Shown here one piece after another: positions 1 through 7,614 of a stretch of DNA of 36,871 nucleotides. Each line of letters begins with the position of its first letter. Position 1 is the stretch's first letter. The DNA is from Gemmatimonadales bacterium (GTDB taxonomy: Bacteria; Gemmatimonadota; Gemmatimonadetes; Gemmatimonadales; GWC2-71-9). Below the pieces are notes generated by a model, which was not told the DNA's origin, did not search any database, and saw nothing but the letters and a program-made list of their open reading frames with translations. The position numbers and the translations under genes are program-made. The stretch is taken from contig DATAOI010000059.1 in the NCBI GenBank assembly GCA_036265815.1, forward strand, positions 1 through 36,871, written 5' to 3'.

Positions 1-4
1 TTCA

Positions 5-77
5 TTGCCCCTCCTGGGCTCGAACCAGGACTCTCCTGATCCAGAGTCAGGCGTGTTGCCAGTTACACCAAGGGGCA
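5..77 (-). tRNA. tRNA-Gln (anticodon CTG)
   Basis: Read on the minus strand, 73 nt fold as a cloverleaf. The acceptor stem TGCCCCT pairs with AGGGGCA, and the discriminator is A at position 5. The T-arm contains GGTTCGAGCC and the anticodon loop is CTCTGGA, giving anticodon CTG, which reads the Gln codon CAG. No CCA is encoded (TGAA follows), so it would be added after transcription. It lies 16 nt downstream of tRNA-Ala and probably shares its transcript. Confidence 0.95.
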
Positions 78-93
78 GTGCATTCGATTGTCA

Positions 94-166
94 TGGAGCT
101 GAGGGGGATCGAACCCCTGACCTCTGCAGTGCGATTGCAGCGCTCTCCCAGCTGAGCTACAGCCCC
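94..166 (-). tRNA. tRNA-Ala (anticodon CGC)
   Basis: On the minus strand the acceptor stem GGGGCTG pairs with CAGCTCC (one G-U pair), with discriminator A. The D-arm has TAGCTCAGCTGGGAGAGC and the T-arm GGTTCGATCC. The anticodon loop ATCGCAC gives anticodon CGC, which reads the Ala codon GCG, common in this GC-rich genome. CCA is not encoded. A promoter lies just upstream at 191-219. Confidence 0.95.
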
Positions 167-190
167 GGGGGACCCTCCCAACGGCCCGTA

Positions 191-219
191 ATACTAGCCG
201 CCGCCGCCCGTCAGGTCAA
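191..219 (-). promoter_or_regulatory. Sigma70-type promoter for the two tRNAs
   Basis: On the minus strand there is a -35 hexamer TTGACC (positions 219-214), a 17-nt spacer and a -10 hexamer TAGTAT (196-191). Transcription would start near 184, about 18 nt before tRNA-Ala. It is the only place in the window where both hexamers and the ideal spacing are clear. Confidence 0.75.
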
Positions 220-364
220 CGGAATCCCGCCCTGGCCTAGAGCCCCCGTCCAGCCTCCAACCCCTGACCGGAAGCCAATTTGCCAGGGGCCCCATAGATT
301 CCAGCCTTCGGACAGCCTGGGGCTCCGCGCCTCCGCACGACCCATCGCCCGACCCGCTCACCCC

Positions 365-1453
365 CTACTGATACTGGATGTACAGCGGCGCCGGATACAG
401 CTCCAGCACCCGCTTCGGCGTCATCATCGGGCGGTCGTTCCGGTAGAACAGCTTGAACCCGGCGTACTGCACCGGAAACGGCGAGATGTATCGCCGATAG
501 GCGTACTCCTTGTGCCAGGGTGCCCCGAACCCGTCCATGTCGATCACCACCTGCACCCTGGGGTCGAGTCGGATCCGGTCGGTGCCGGTGAGCATTCCCC
601 GGGTGAAGCGGTGCACCACCAGCACTTTCGGCGGCAGCTTCTCCTTGCTCACCAGATCGGACAGCCTCCGGATCGCGACGTTCACGTCCGTCGCGTCGAG
701 CGTACCGATCCGCCGGCCGGGCACCCCGCCACGGGTCATCGCGAACTCGGGATCTAGAGCCAGGTGCACGTACGGCCGCTGAAGGTAGGGGATCAGCGGC
801 TCCAATTCGGCGGCCACTGTGCTGTGCCCGATCTGGATGTCCACGAAAAGCAGCCATCCGCGCTGCTCCGCCCACCCAGCCACCCGCTCGATCAGGCTGT
901 CCGACATCCGGAGCCGGTGCTTCCCACCCGCCCCGGGCTTCCCCTGCGCCACCGTGGCGATCAGATGCAGCGCCGGTAGCACCTGACGGCTGGTGTCCGC
1001 CTCGGCCCACTCCTTCGCCGTACGCTCCAGCTTCGCGAGCATCTCCTGGCTAGGCAACCCGCCGAGCACGCCCATGCGCTTGGACAGCGGGTTCCCGTAG
1101 TAGGCGACGACCCGGAAGCGCGGGAGGATCGCCCCCGCGAGTGGGACCGGCCCCCTCACCGGCCACTTGGCCGAGTCGGCCGGGCTCAGGACGAAGTGGC
1201 TGCGCGCGACCAGCGGGACGGCACCGCTCCCGGTAGAGTCGGCCGCCGAGCTGTCCCCACGCGCTCTCGGGGCCGGATCCGGCGAGGCAGCGATCGGCCG
1301 GGGAACCCAGGTCCTGGCCACCGGGGCGGTGGCTTGTCTCGCGGCCGCGCCCGCGGGCGGTGGCGGCGCAGCCGCGCTGCGATCCCGGCAGCCGGCACCG
1401 CCGAGGAGCCCGGCGAGCAGCAGCCACCGGATGATCGAGCGGGTGCCATGCAT
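365..1453 (-). CDS. Secreted lipoprotein, probable TIM-barrel fold, function unknown
   Basis: The 362-residue protein begins with a lipoprotein signal: a short basic N-terminus, a hydrophobic stretch and a lipobox LGGAGC with Cys near residue 20. A Pro/Ala/Ser-rich linker to about residue 85 follows. The folded part (about 95-362) contains RFRVVAYYGNP, LPALHLIATVAQG, LLFVDIQIG, VHLALDPEFAM and KVLVVHRFTR. These evenly spaced beta-strands with charged ends resemble a glycosidase-like TIM barrel, but I recognise no catalytic signature. The start ATG is 8 nt after the yjdF stop, so it is the last gene of the mlaE-led operon. A cell-envelope role is inferred from the signal and the neighbours only. 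Confidence 0.8.
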   Translation of the reverse strand: MHGTRSIIRWLLLAGLLGGAGCRDRSAAAPPPPAGAAARQATAPVARTWVPRPIAASPDPAPRARGDSSAADSTGSGAVPLVARSHFVLSPADSAKWPVRGPVPLAGAILPRFRVVAYYGNPLSKRMGVLGGLPSQEMLAKLERTAKEWAEADTSRQVLPALHLIATVAQGKPGAGGKHRLRMSDSLIERVAGWAEQRGWLLFVDIQIGHSTVAAELEPLIPYLQRPYVHLALDPEFAMTRGGVPGRRIGTLDATDVNVAIRRLSDLVSKEKLPPKVLVVHRFTRGMLTGTDRIRLDPRVQVVIDMDGFGAPWHKEYAYRRYISPFPVQYAGFKLFYRNDRPMMTPKRVLELYPAPLYIQYQ

Positions 1454-1461
1454 GGGAGGAG

Positions 1462-2076
1462 TCAGCCGGCTCGCGCGAGCTGCCGGTCCTGCACCCGGGA
1501 GAGCAGCAGCAGCGAGACGATCGCCCCGATCAGCGCGAGCATCATGTCCCATTGCGTGTCCCACGGATCCCCCTGCGTGCCCAGGAAATCGGTCGCGGCG
1601 CTCCCTTCGGCCAGCGCCGTCCAGAACTCCACCAGCTCGTAGAAGGCGCTGAACGCGAGACAGAAGCAGATCACCATGAACGGCAGCCAACGGCTTCGCC
1701 CGAGCGGTGAGCGGCGGATGAAGATCTCCCGCGCCAGCATCGCCGGGATAAACCCTTGGGCCAGGTGACCGATCCGGTCGTAGTGGTTCCTGGTGAACCC
1801 GAACCACGACTCCATCCAGAACCCCAGCGGCACCTGGGCATAGGTGTAGTGCCCGCCCAGCATGAGGATGAGACAGTGGATCCAGATGAGGGTGTAGACC
1901 AGCGGCGTGAGACGGAGCCGCGGATAGAGCAGGATGAGCGCCGGCACGCCGAGAAAGATCGGCGCAACCTCGAGCCACCAGGTGAACCGGTCGTGGGGGT
2001 GGATGCCCGACCACACCAGCAGCGCCAGCATGCTCCCGAGCAGCACCAGCTCGTACGCCGACGGCCTCCGCTGCAT
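1462..2076 (-). CDS. YjdF/DUF2238-type integral membrane protein
   Basis: The product has 204 residues with about six hydrophobic helices, starting at VLLGSMLALLVWSGI. Motifs typical of the YjdF (DUF2238) family are visible: HPHDRFTWWLEVAP near the N-terminus, GGHYTYA, NHYDRIGHLAQG and the late QGDPWDTQWDM. The conserved His and Asp residues sit at helix ends. The family's biochemical role is not established. A Shine-Dalgarno GAGAGGAG precedes the ATG at a suitable distance. It lies 13 nt after rnz and 8 nt before the lipoprotein gene in the same operon. Confidence 0.9.
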   Translation of the reverse strand: MQRRPSAYELVLLGSMLALLVWSGIHPHDRFTWWLEVAPIFLGVPALILLYPRLRLTPLVYTLIWIHCLILMLGGHYTYAQVPLGFWMESWFGFTRNHYDRIGHLAQGFIPAMLAREIFIRRSPLGRSRWLPFMVICFCLAFSAFYELVEFWTALAEGSAATDFLGTQGDPWDTQWDMMLALIGAIVSLLLLSRVQDRQLARAG

Positions 2077-2089
2077 GCGACTCCTCTCG

Positions 2090-3004
2090 TCACTCGGAGA
2101 ACGGCACCTCCACGGTGAGGCCGTCCCGCGCGATCGTGGTCTCGGGAAAGACCGCCCTCGCCTCCGCCAGCAGCTCGGTGGCGTCGCGGTTGTAGCGTGG
2201 GCTGATATGGGTGAGCACCAGCCGCCGGACGCCGGCGTCATGCGCCACGCGCGCTGCTTCCGCCGCGGTGGAGTGGCCGGTCTCCTTGGCCCGCTCGGCT
2301 TCGTCTCCCCCAAAGGTGGCCTCGTGCACCAGCAGATCTGCGCCCCGAGAGGCCTCGATCACCCTGAGGGTGGGCCGGGTATCGCCCGAGTACACCATCG
2401 TGCGGCCTGGGCGAGGCGCGCCCACCAGGTCGGCGGCCGTGACGATGCGGCCGTCCTCCAGCAGCACGCTCTCCCCCCGGTGCAGCCGGCCCCACAACGG
2501 CCCCTCCGGAATGCCCAGCTCCTTGGCCCGATCCGGGTTGAAGCGGCCCAGCCGGATGTGCTCCACCAACGCGTAGCCCACCGTATCGGCCCGGTGCTCG
2601 GTCTCGAAGGCTACGATGTCGTATTCCGGGCGGGTGAGCCGGGTACCCGGGCCGATCTCCACGATCTCGACCGGGAACTTGTTCCGCTCGATCCCCAGCG
2701 TCGCCGCCGCGCCGAGCACGCGCTCGGCTCCCCGAGGGCCATAGAGCACCACCGGCGCGGTGCGGTCCTGCAGCCCCATGGTCCGCAACAGGCCGGTGAT
2801 CCCCAGCATGTGATCGGCGTGATAGTGGGTGAAGAACACTTCCGTGAAGGAGAAGCCCACGCCGTAGCGCATCATCTGCCGCTGGCTGCCCTCGCCGCAG
2901 TCGAAGAGGATCGTCTCCCCCTCACGCTGCACCGCCAGCCCGGCCACGTTGCGGTCGACCGTCGGGCACGAGGCACCCGTTCCCAGGAAGGTCACCGAGA
3001 GCAT
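2090..3004 (-). CDS. rnz: Ribonuclease Z (tRNA 3'-processing endonuclease)
   Basis: This 304-residue metallo-beta-lactamase-fold enzyme has the normal length of the short bacterial RNase Z form. The metal-binding HxHxDH is H60-Y-H62-A-D64-H65. Other conserved features are FLGTGASCPT at the N-terminus, FDCGEGSQRQ, YSGDTRP (metal-ligand Asp), ETGHSTAAEAA and LTHISPRY (late His ligand). It matures tRNA 3' ends in the cytoplasm, which fits the tRNAs here that lack an encoded CCA. It sits 17 nt after mlaD and 13 nt before yjdF. No clear Shine-Dalgarno is present before the ATG. Confidence 0.95.
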   Translation of the reverse strand: MLSVTFLGTGASCPTVDRNVAGLAVQREGETILFDCGEGSQRQMMRYGVGFSFTEVFFTHYHADHMLGITGLLRTMGLQDRTAPVVLYGPRGAERVLGAAATLGIERNKFPVEIVEIGPGTRLTRPEYDIVAFETEHRADTVGYALVEHIRLGRFNPDRAKELGIPEGPLWGRLHRGESVLLEDGRIVTAADLVGAPRPGRTMVYSGDTRPTLRVIEASRGADLLVHEATFGGDEAERAKETGHSTAAEAARVAHDAGVRRLVLTHISPRYNRDATELLAEARAVFPETTIARDGLTVEVPFSE

Positions 3005-3021
3005 GGGAGGAGCCTACCCGG

Positions 3022-3933
3022 CTAGAACAGCTTCACCGTCACCGGCACCTTGCCGGGATGCTTCTCCAGCTCGTTGAGCACCCGCTTGAGCGACTGCGAG
3101 ACGTCCCGCATGTCGTAATAGAACCCGCTGTCGGTGGCGAATCTGCCGATGGTCCCCCGGCCGCTGTTCACTCCGGCCAGCACACTGTCGAGTCGCGCAC
3201 TGGTCGTGGTGAGCTGGGCGGTCATGGCGGCCAGGTTGCTGGTGAGCGTGTCGGCCCGCCCGAGCGCGCGCACCAGCGAAGGATTGCCCAGGGTGCTGTC
3301 CAGCCGGGCGCTGAGCTGGCGGAAGGCAGCCATCGTCTTGGTCAGCTCCGCGGCCGGTCCCACGCGCGTGTCGCTCAACATCGCCATCGTCTTCTGCGTG
3401 GCCTTGAGCGTGGCCTGGAGCGCGTTCAGCGTCTCGTACAGCTCGTCGGCCGTCTTCTGATTCACGATGGTCTGGGCGCCCAGGAGGACGCTGTCAGCCC
3501 GGTCGCTCAGCGCGGTGGCCTTGTCGGTGAATCCCGCCTTCTGCGAGCCGATGACCACCCGATCGTGGGGGAGCGGCTCAGCCGCGTCGCCCGGATCGAA
3601 CTCGATGGCCGCGTCGCCCACGAAGCCCACGGCGACGACGGTGGCGGCCGCGTCCACCCGCGGCGTGATCTTGTCGGGCAGGCTCACCGACACCAGCACC
3701 TTGCCCACGTCGACCAGCGCGATCTTCTCCACCTTCCCGACCGGCACGCCGGAGATCCGCACCACCGAGCTGGCCTTGAGATTGGACGCGTCTTTGAACT
3801 GGATCTTGTAGAACTTGTCGCTGCCCCCACCCAGCGAGCGGCCGCTCAGCCAGGTGGTGCCCGTGAAGAAGAGCACGAAGGCGAGGATGACCAGGGTACC
3901 GACGGTCGCTTCTTGCTTGTAGGCCAGGTCCAT
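3022..3933 (-). CDS. mlaD: MlaD/MCE-domain lipid-transport substrate-binding protein
   Basis: The 303-residue protein has one N-terminal transmembrane anchor (about residues 12-31), then an MCE domain (about 41-115) with FKDASNLKASSVVRISGVPVG and VGFVGDAAIEFDPGD. A long alpha-helical tail follows (about 150-290). MCE proteins form periplasmic rings that move phospholipids between membranes, energised by MlaE and MlaF. The tail is longer than in E. coli MlaD and may form a coiled-coil extension. It lies 7 nt after mlaF. No mlaC or mlaB is present nearby, so the soluble carrier is elsewhere or not used. Confidence 0.92.
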   Translation of the reverse strand: MDLAYKQEATVGTLVILAFVLFFTGTTWLSGRSLGGGSDKFYKIQFKDASNLKASSVVRISGVPVGKVEKIALVDVGKVLVSVSLPDKITPRVDAAATVVAVGFVGDAAIEFDPGDAAEPLPHDRVVIGSQKAGFTDKATALSDRADSVLLGAQTIVNQKTADELYETLNALQATLKATQKTMAMLSDTRVGPAAELTKTMAAFRQLSARLDSTLGNPSLVRALGRADTLTSNLAAMTAQLTTTSARLDSVLAGVNSGRGTIGRFATDSGFYYDMRDVSQSLKRVLNELEKHPGKVPVTVKLF

Positions 3934-3940
3934 GGTCGTC

Positions 3941-4693
3941 TCAGGCGGCGATGATGGCGTTGTGGAAGTCGCGCTCCAGGAACTCCTGCACCCTCGGATC
4001 CTTCGAGGCCAGAAACTCCTTGGGCGTTCCCTGCTGGACGATCTTGCCGCCGGTGAGCAGCGCCAGGCGATTGGCCGTGCGGAACGCCCCCCGAACGTCG
4101 TGCGTCACCATCACGCCGGTGACCCCCAGCGTCTCGGCCAGGCCCTTGACCAGCTCGTCGATCACGTCGGCGTTCACCGGGTCCAGACCCGAAGTGGGCT
4201 CGTCGTAGAGCAGGTACTTGGGGCTGCCCGCGATGGCCCGGGCGATTCCCACCCGCTTCCGCATCCCGCCGGAGAGCTCCGCGGGGAACTTCTCGATCGC
4301 CTCCGGAGGGAGGTTCACCAGTCTGATGCACTCCGCCACCCGGTTCCGGCAATACTCGAGGTCGCGGTACTTCCTGTCGTCCGTGATGCCCAGGCGCACG
4401 TTCTCGAACACATCCATCGAGTCGAACAGGGCACCGTTCTGGAACACGTATCCGATGTGGGAGCGCAGCTCGGCCAGCTCCTGCCGCTTGAGACGGACGA
4501 CGTCCTTGTCGTCCACGATGATGGTGCCCGAATCGGGGTGGATGAGGCCGATGATGTGCTTGAGCAGCACGCTCTTCCCGGTGCCCGAGGGACCCAGGAG
4601 CGCCACCGTCTCGCCTTCCTGCACGTTGAAGTTCACTCCGTCGAGCACGATCTGCTTGCCGAAGCGCTTGTGGACGTCCTTGAGTTCGATCAT
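3941..4693 (-). CDS. mlaF: MlaF ABC-transporter ATPase (phospholipid transport)
   Basis: This 250-residue ABC ATPase carries Walker A GPSGTGKS (34-41), a Q-loop in YVFQNGALFDSM, the signature LSGGM (140-144) and Walker B LLYDEP (161-166), followed by the switch His in VTHD. GALFDSM and SGGMRKRVGIARA are typical of the MlaF/Ttg2A subfamily rather than of import ATPases. It would sit on the cytoplasmic face of MlaE. The start ATG overlaps the mlaE stop in an ATGA, indicating translational coupling. Confidence 0.95.
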   Translation of the reverse strand: MIELKDVHKRFGKQIVLDGVNFNVQEGETVALLGPSGTGKSVLLKHIIGLIHPDSGTIIVDDKDVVRLKRQELAELRSHIGYVFQNGALFDSMDVFENVRLGITDDRKYRDLEYCRNRVAECIRLVNLPPEAIEKFPAELSGGMRKRVGIARAIAGSPKYLLYDEPTSGLDPVNADVIDELVKGLAETLGVTGVMVTHDVRGAFRTANRLALLTGGKIVQQGTPKEFLASKDPRVQEFLERDFHNAIIAA

Positions 4694-5478
4694 TGATTGA
4701 GCAGCAGCTTGGTGAGCACGACGTCGAGGAGCAGAATCATGACCGAGCTGCTCACGACGGCGCCGGTGGTGGACCGCCCCACCCCCTCGGCTCCCTGTTG
4801 GGTGTTGAAGCCCATGTAGCACGAGATGACGGTGATGCAGGCGGCGAAGAAGAATGCCTTGACCACGGAGTAGGTCGCGTCGAACGATCGCCAGAAGGTG
4901 CGCGCGCCGTAGGCGAAGTCCGAATCGGTGATGGGGAGCACCAGCTTCATGCTGAACCATCCGGCGCCGATGCCCATCACGTCGGCAAACACGGTCAGCA
5001 CCGGAATCATGATCAATCCGGCGATGACCCGCGGAATGATCAGGTGCGAGGACGGTGACCGGCCCAGGCTCTCCAGTGCGTCGATCTGCTCGGTCACCCG
5101 CATGGTTCCGAGCTCGGCGGCATACCGGGCGCCGATCCGGCCGGCCAGGATGAGTCCCGTCAGGACTGGCCCCAGCTCCAGCACGATCGATTCGACGATC
5201 ACGCCCGCCAGGTAGTAGACCGGGATCGTGCCGGTGAACTGGTAGCGCGCCTGGAGTGCGGTCACTCCGCCGGCGAATCCGGAGATGAGGAGCACGATGA
5301 ACAGGCTCCCGACCCCGATGTTCCAGGCCTCGGTGAACATGCGGGGAACCCAGATGCGCACTTCATTCAGGCTCCGCACCAGGTCCGCCACCATCATCGC
5401 AACCCGCCCGACGTGGGAGGTCGCGTCCAGAAACCAGCGGCCGACATAACGAGGGAGAGCGAGAACTTCGGTGGCCAT
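4690..5478 (-). CDS. mlaE: MlaE-family ABC permease (phospholipid transport)
   Basis: The product has 262 residues with five or six membrane helices. MlaE-family hallmarks are ELGPVLTGLILAGRIG and RYAAELGTMRVTEQIDALE near the middle, and FGVxxCYxG-like ISCYMGFNTQQGAEGVG toward the end. I chose the ATG at 5478. The frame stays open upstream to 5589, but that part overlaps the divergent mutY start and lacks membrane character. It heads the operon mlaE-mlaF-mlaD-rnz-yjdF-lipoprotein. Confidence 0.93.
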   Translation of the reverse strand: MATEVLALPRYVGRWFLDATSHVGRVAMMVADLVRSLNEVRIWVPRMFTEAWNIGVGSLFIVLLISGFAGGVTALQARYQFTGTIPVYYLAGVIVESIVLELGPVLTGLILAGRIGARYAAELGTMRVTEQIDALESLGRSPSSHLIIPRVIAGLIMIPVLTVFADVMGIGAGWFSMKLVLPITDSDFAYGARTFWRSFDATYSVVKAFFFAACITVISCYMGFNTQQGAEGVGRSTTGAVVSSSVMILLLDVVLTKLLLNQ

Positions 5479-5558
5479 GATCGCAGTAGGCCTCTCGGCT
5501 GACGGCGACCCGCGCGCAGCAAGAGCTGAGACGGATGGCCCGGTTAGGAGTCGACCTC

Positions 5559-5564
5559 TATCTT
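5559..5564 (+). promoter_or_regulatory. Candidate -10 element for leaderless mutY
   Basis: TATCTT lies exactly 8 nt before the mutY ATG and there is no Shine-Dalgarno in between, so transcription would begin at or next to the start codon. No convincing -35 is visible. The same geometry occurs at nadE and crcB. Confidence 0.4.
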
Positions 5565-5572
5565 CACCACCA

Positions 5573-6274
5573 ATGGCTCCCAAGTCCACCCCTCAGCGCG
5601 GGCCGGCAACCCTCCGCGACATCGCCGACTTCCGCCGCCGGCTGCTGCGCTGGTTCCGCCGGCACGGCCGCGACCTGCCCTGGCGCCGCACCCGGGACCC
5701 CTACCGCGTGATCGTCTCCGAGTTCATGCTGCAGCAGACCCAGGTGGCCCGGGTGGAGGCGTACTATCATCGCTTCCTGGAGCGGTATCCCTCGATCGAT
5801 GCCCTCGCCGCCGCCCCGGCCGCCAGGGTGCGGGAGAGCTGGGAAGGCCTGGGGTACTACCGCCGGGCGCACAATCTCCACCGCCTGGCGCGGGAGGTCG
5901 TGGGAAAGCACGCGGGGATCATCCCCTCGGATCCCGCACTGCTGCTCGGGCTCCCCGGCGTGGGCCGCTACACGGCGGGCGCGGTGGCGAGCTTCGCCTA
6001 CCAGGTCGTCACGCCTGCGGTGGATACCAACGTGGCTCGGGTGATCCGGCGGGCCTTCCACCCGCGGCTCCGAAGCTCGGGCGCCGAGCGGCGGCTGTGG
6101 GAGACCGGCGCCATGCTGCTGCCTTCCAGCGGAGCCAGCGCCTGGACCTTCAACCAGGGCATCATGGAGCTGGGCGCCCTGATCTGTACCGCGCGGGTAG
6201 CGCACTGCTCCCGCTGTCCGGTGCGGACGGCATGCAAGACTGGACGGGCGGCGGATCGCGGGCGGGAGAGTTGA
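5573..6274 (+). CDS. mutY: Short MutY-type A/G-specific adenine glycosylase
   Basis: The 233-residue HhH-GPD glycosylase would remove adenine mispaired with 8-oxoG. The catalytic Glu is E50 in SEFMLQQTQV, the helix-hairpin-helix is LPGVGRYTAG (128-137) and the catalytic Asp is D151 in VDTNVARVI. A [4Fe-4S] cluster is bound by C205, C212, C215 and C221 (C-x6-C-x2-C-x5-C). The protein ends soon after the cluster, so the C-terminal MutT-like domain that recognises 8-oxoG in the ~350-residue E. coli enzyme is missing. It may be a minimal MutY or a related mismatch glycosylase. It is divergent from mlaE and convergent with the next operon, leaving 4 nt between stops. Confidence 0.9.
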   Translation: MAPKSTPQRGPATLRDIADFRRRLLRWFRRHGRDLPWRRTRDPYRVIVSEFMLQQTQVARVEAYYHRFLERYPSIDALAAAPAARVRESWEGLGYYRRAHNLHRLAREVVGKHAGIIPSDPALLLGLPGVGRYTAGAVASFAYQVVTPAVDTNVARVIRRAFHPRLRSSGAERRLWETGAMLLPSSGASAWTFNQGIMELGALICTARVAHCSRCPVRTACKTGRAADRGRES

Positions 6275-6278
6275 TGCC

Positions 6279-6737
6279 CTACCGCACCCACGCCCCCGCC
6301 ACCAGCGCCGCGAGCGCGAGCGTTCCGCTGATCGAGGTCACCAGCTTCTGCCGCTGGCGCAGCTCGTCGAAGTAGGCGGCGCCCGGACCCGAGGGGTCCA
6401 GCCGGCCGATACGCGCGGCGGTGGGAAGGGCGATGAGCAGCGTGAGCAGGGCGCCGAGCACCCCGGCGCCCTGCATGACGACCAGCGGCAGGCTGAAGCC
6501 GGTCAGCTCCCCGGTCCGAGCCGTCACCGAGAACGTGAGGATCAGCCCCGACAGCACTGTGAGCAAGGCGCCCGGTGCGACGACCAATCGCTGGATGGCG
6601 GCCTGGCCGCGAGCGACGATGCCGAGCCCGGCACGATCCGCGCTCTTCCCCGCGACCCCGACCACCATGCCGGCGAAGCCCCCGCCCAGCCAGAGAGTGA
6701 AGCCGAGCAGGTGGAGCAGGAGCCAGAAGCGGATCAC
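6279..6737 (-). CDS. Small four-helix membrane protein (CopD/DUF2269-like)
   Basis: The 152-residue protein has four predicted membrane helices. The first holds FWLLLHLLGFTLWLGGG, and a His in helix 1 recalls CopD/DUF2269-type membrane proteins. The GTG start overlaps the DUF2203 stop in GTGA, so the two are translationally coupled. It is the last gene of the nadE-led operon and converges on mutY. A specific function cannot be read from the sequence. Confidence 0.75.
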   Translation of the reverse strand: MIRFWLLLHLLGFTLWLGGGFAGMVVGVAGKSADRAGLGIVARGQAAIQRLVVAPGALLTVLSGLILTFSVTARTGELTGFSLPLVVMQGAGVLGALLTLLIALPTAARIGRLDPSGPGAAYFDELRQRQKLVTSISGTLALAALVAGAWVR

Positions 6738-7159
6738 GAGGAGATCGCCGAGAGGATCGCGCCGTCGATCGGCTGCCGGCCGGCGAACCCGGTGTCGGTC
6801 TCGTGCCAGTGGGTGATGCGATCCTCGCCCAGCTTCCAGCAGAGGAAGATCGGCCGATCCTCCCTGAGCGAGTAGAAGTCCACCAGTCCGACCTCGAAGC
6901 CCTTGACCACGCAGCCGATCGTCTCGAGCTCCTGGAGGTAGCGGTTGATCCGTTCGGCGTGCGCGGCCACCTCGTCGCGGGCCCGGATCAGCTCTGCGCT
7001 CTCGCCCCAGTCCGCCCGGGCCCCTCCGGTGAGCACCTCGAACCGTCCCACCGCCGCCCGCCACGCGGGGTATTCCACCGCCAGGTCCTGCACGATCCGT
7101 CGGACCAGCGGCAGGGTGCGCTCGGCCTCGTCCAGCGTGAAGAGCTTGAACTCCGCCAT
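6734..7159 (-). CDS. DUF2203 family protein
   Basis: The 141-residue soluble protein starts with MAEFKLFTLDEAERTLPLVRR, the usual opening of DUF2203 proteins. Its mid part has a helical stretch (RDEVAAHAERINRYLQEL), then GCVVKGFEVGLVDFYS and the typical end FLCWKLGEDRITHWHE with GFAGRQPI. Length and order agree with the family, whose function is unknown. The upstream CBS gene ends 16 nt before it and the downstream membrane-protein gene overlaps it by 4 nt. Confidence 0.9.
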   Translation of the reverse strand: MAEFKLFTLDEAERTLPLVRRIVQDLAVEYPAWRAAVGRFEVLTGGARADWGESAELIRARDEVAAHAERINRYLQELETIGCVVKGFEVGLVDFYSLREDRPIFLCWKLGEDRITHWHETDTGFAGRQPIDGAILSAISS

Positions 7160-7175
7160 CTCGCTCCTTTCGCTC

Positions 7176-7583
7176 CTATCCCGAGACGATCTCCACGCCG
7201 GGGATCTGCTCGGGATGGCTGATGAATCCGACAACGCGCCGGGCGGCGTCCACCACCGTGATGGTCGGCCGCAGATGGGAATCGCTGGCATCCAGGTCCA
7301 TGCGGATCCGGCACCCGGTGAGCTCCTGGTCCGGGCCGACCACCGGCGACCCGGTGCGCATCAGCTCGTCTGCCCGGGTGTGCCACGGATGCTTGCCCTC
7401 GGCGAGACACCGGGTGACCAGGTCGCGATCGCTCAGGGTGCCGAGGAACAGGCGCGTGCGATGATCATCCACCACCGGGACGACCGAGATGTTGCGGGTC
7501 TTGAGCATGATCGCCACCTCGCTCGCCATGGCGCCGGCCACCGCCACGTGAGGATCGGCCACCATCACCTCTGAAGCTTTCAT
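7176..7583 (-). CDS. CBS-domain protein
   Basis: This 135-residue stand-alone tandem-CBS (Bateman) protein has a first CBS motif at about residues 1-60, with MKASEVMVADPHV, ISVVPVVDD and GTLSDRDLVTR. The second, more divergent CBS is at about 68-130 (ADELMRTGSPVV, GFISHPEQ). Such modules bind adenosyl ligands and usually regulate a partner. None is fused here, so the partner is unknown. It lies between the patatin gene (31 nt upstream) and DUF2203. Confidence 0.9.
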   Translation of the reverse strand: MKASEVMVADPHVAVAGAMASEVAIMLKTRNISVVPVVDDHRTRLFLGTLSDRDLVTRCLAEGKHPWHTRADELMRTGSPVVGPDQELTGCRIRMDLDASDSHLRPTITVVDAARRVVGFISHPEQIPGVEIVSG

Positions 7584-7614
7584 GTGGCTCAATTTGCCCG
7601 GAACGAGATGCCGG

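Noticed and set aside
5-757. Open frame across the two tRNA genes
   Set aside because: The frame runs through folded tRNAs and the promoter; no domain is recognisable.
5479-5589. N-terminal extension of mlaE upstream of 5478
   Set aside because: It overlaps the divergent mutY start and its residues are Gly/Arg/Ser-rich, unlike the family.
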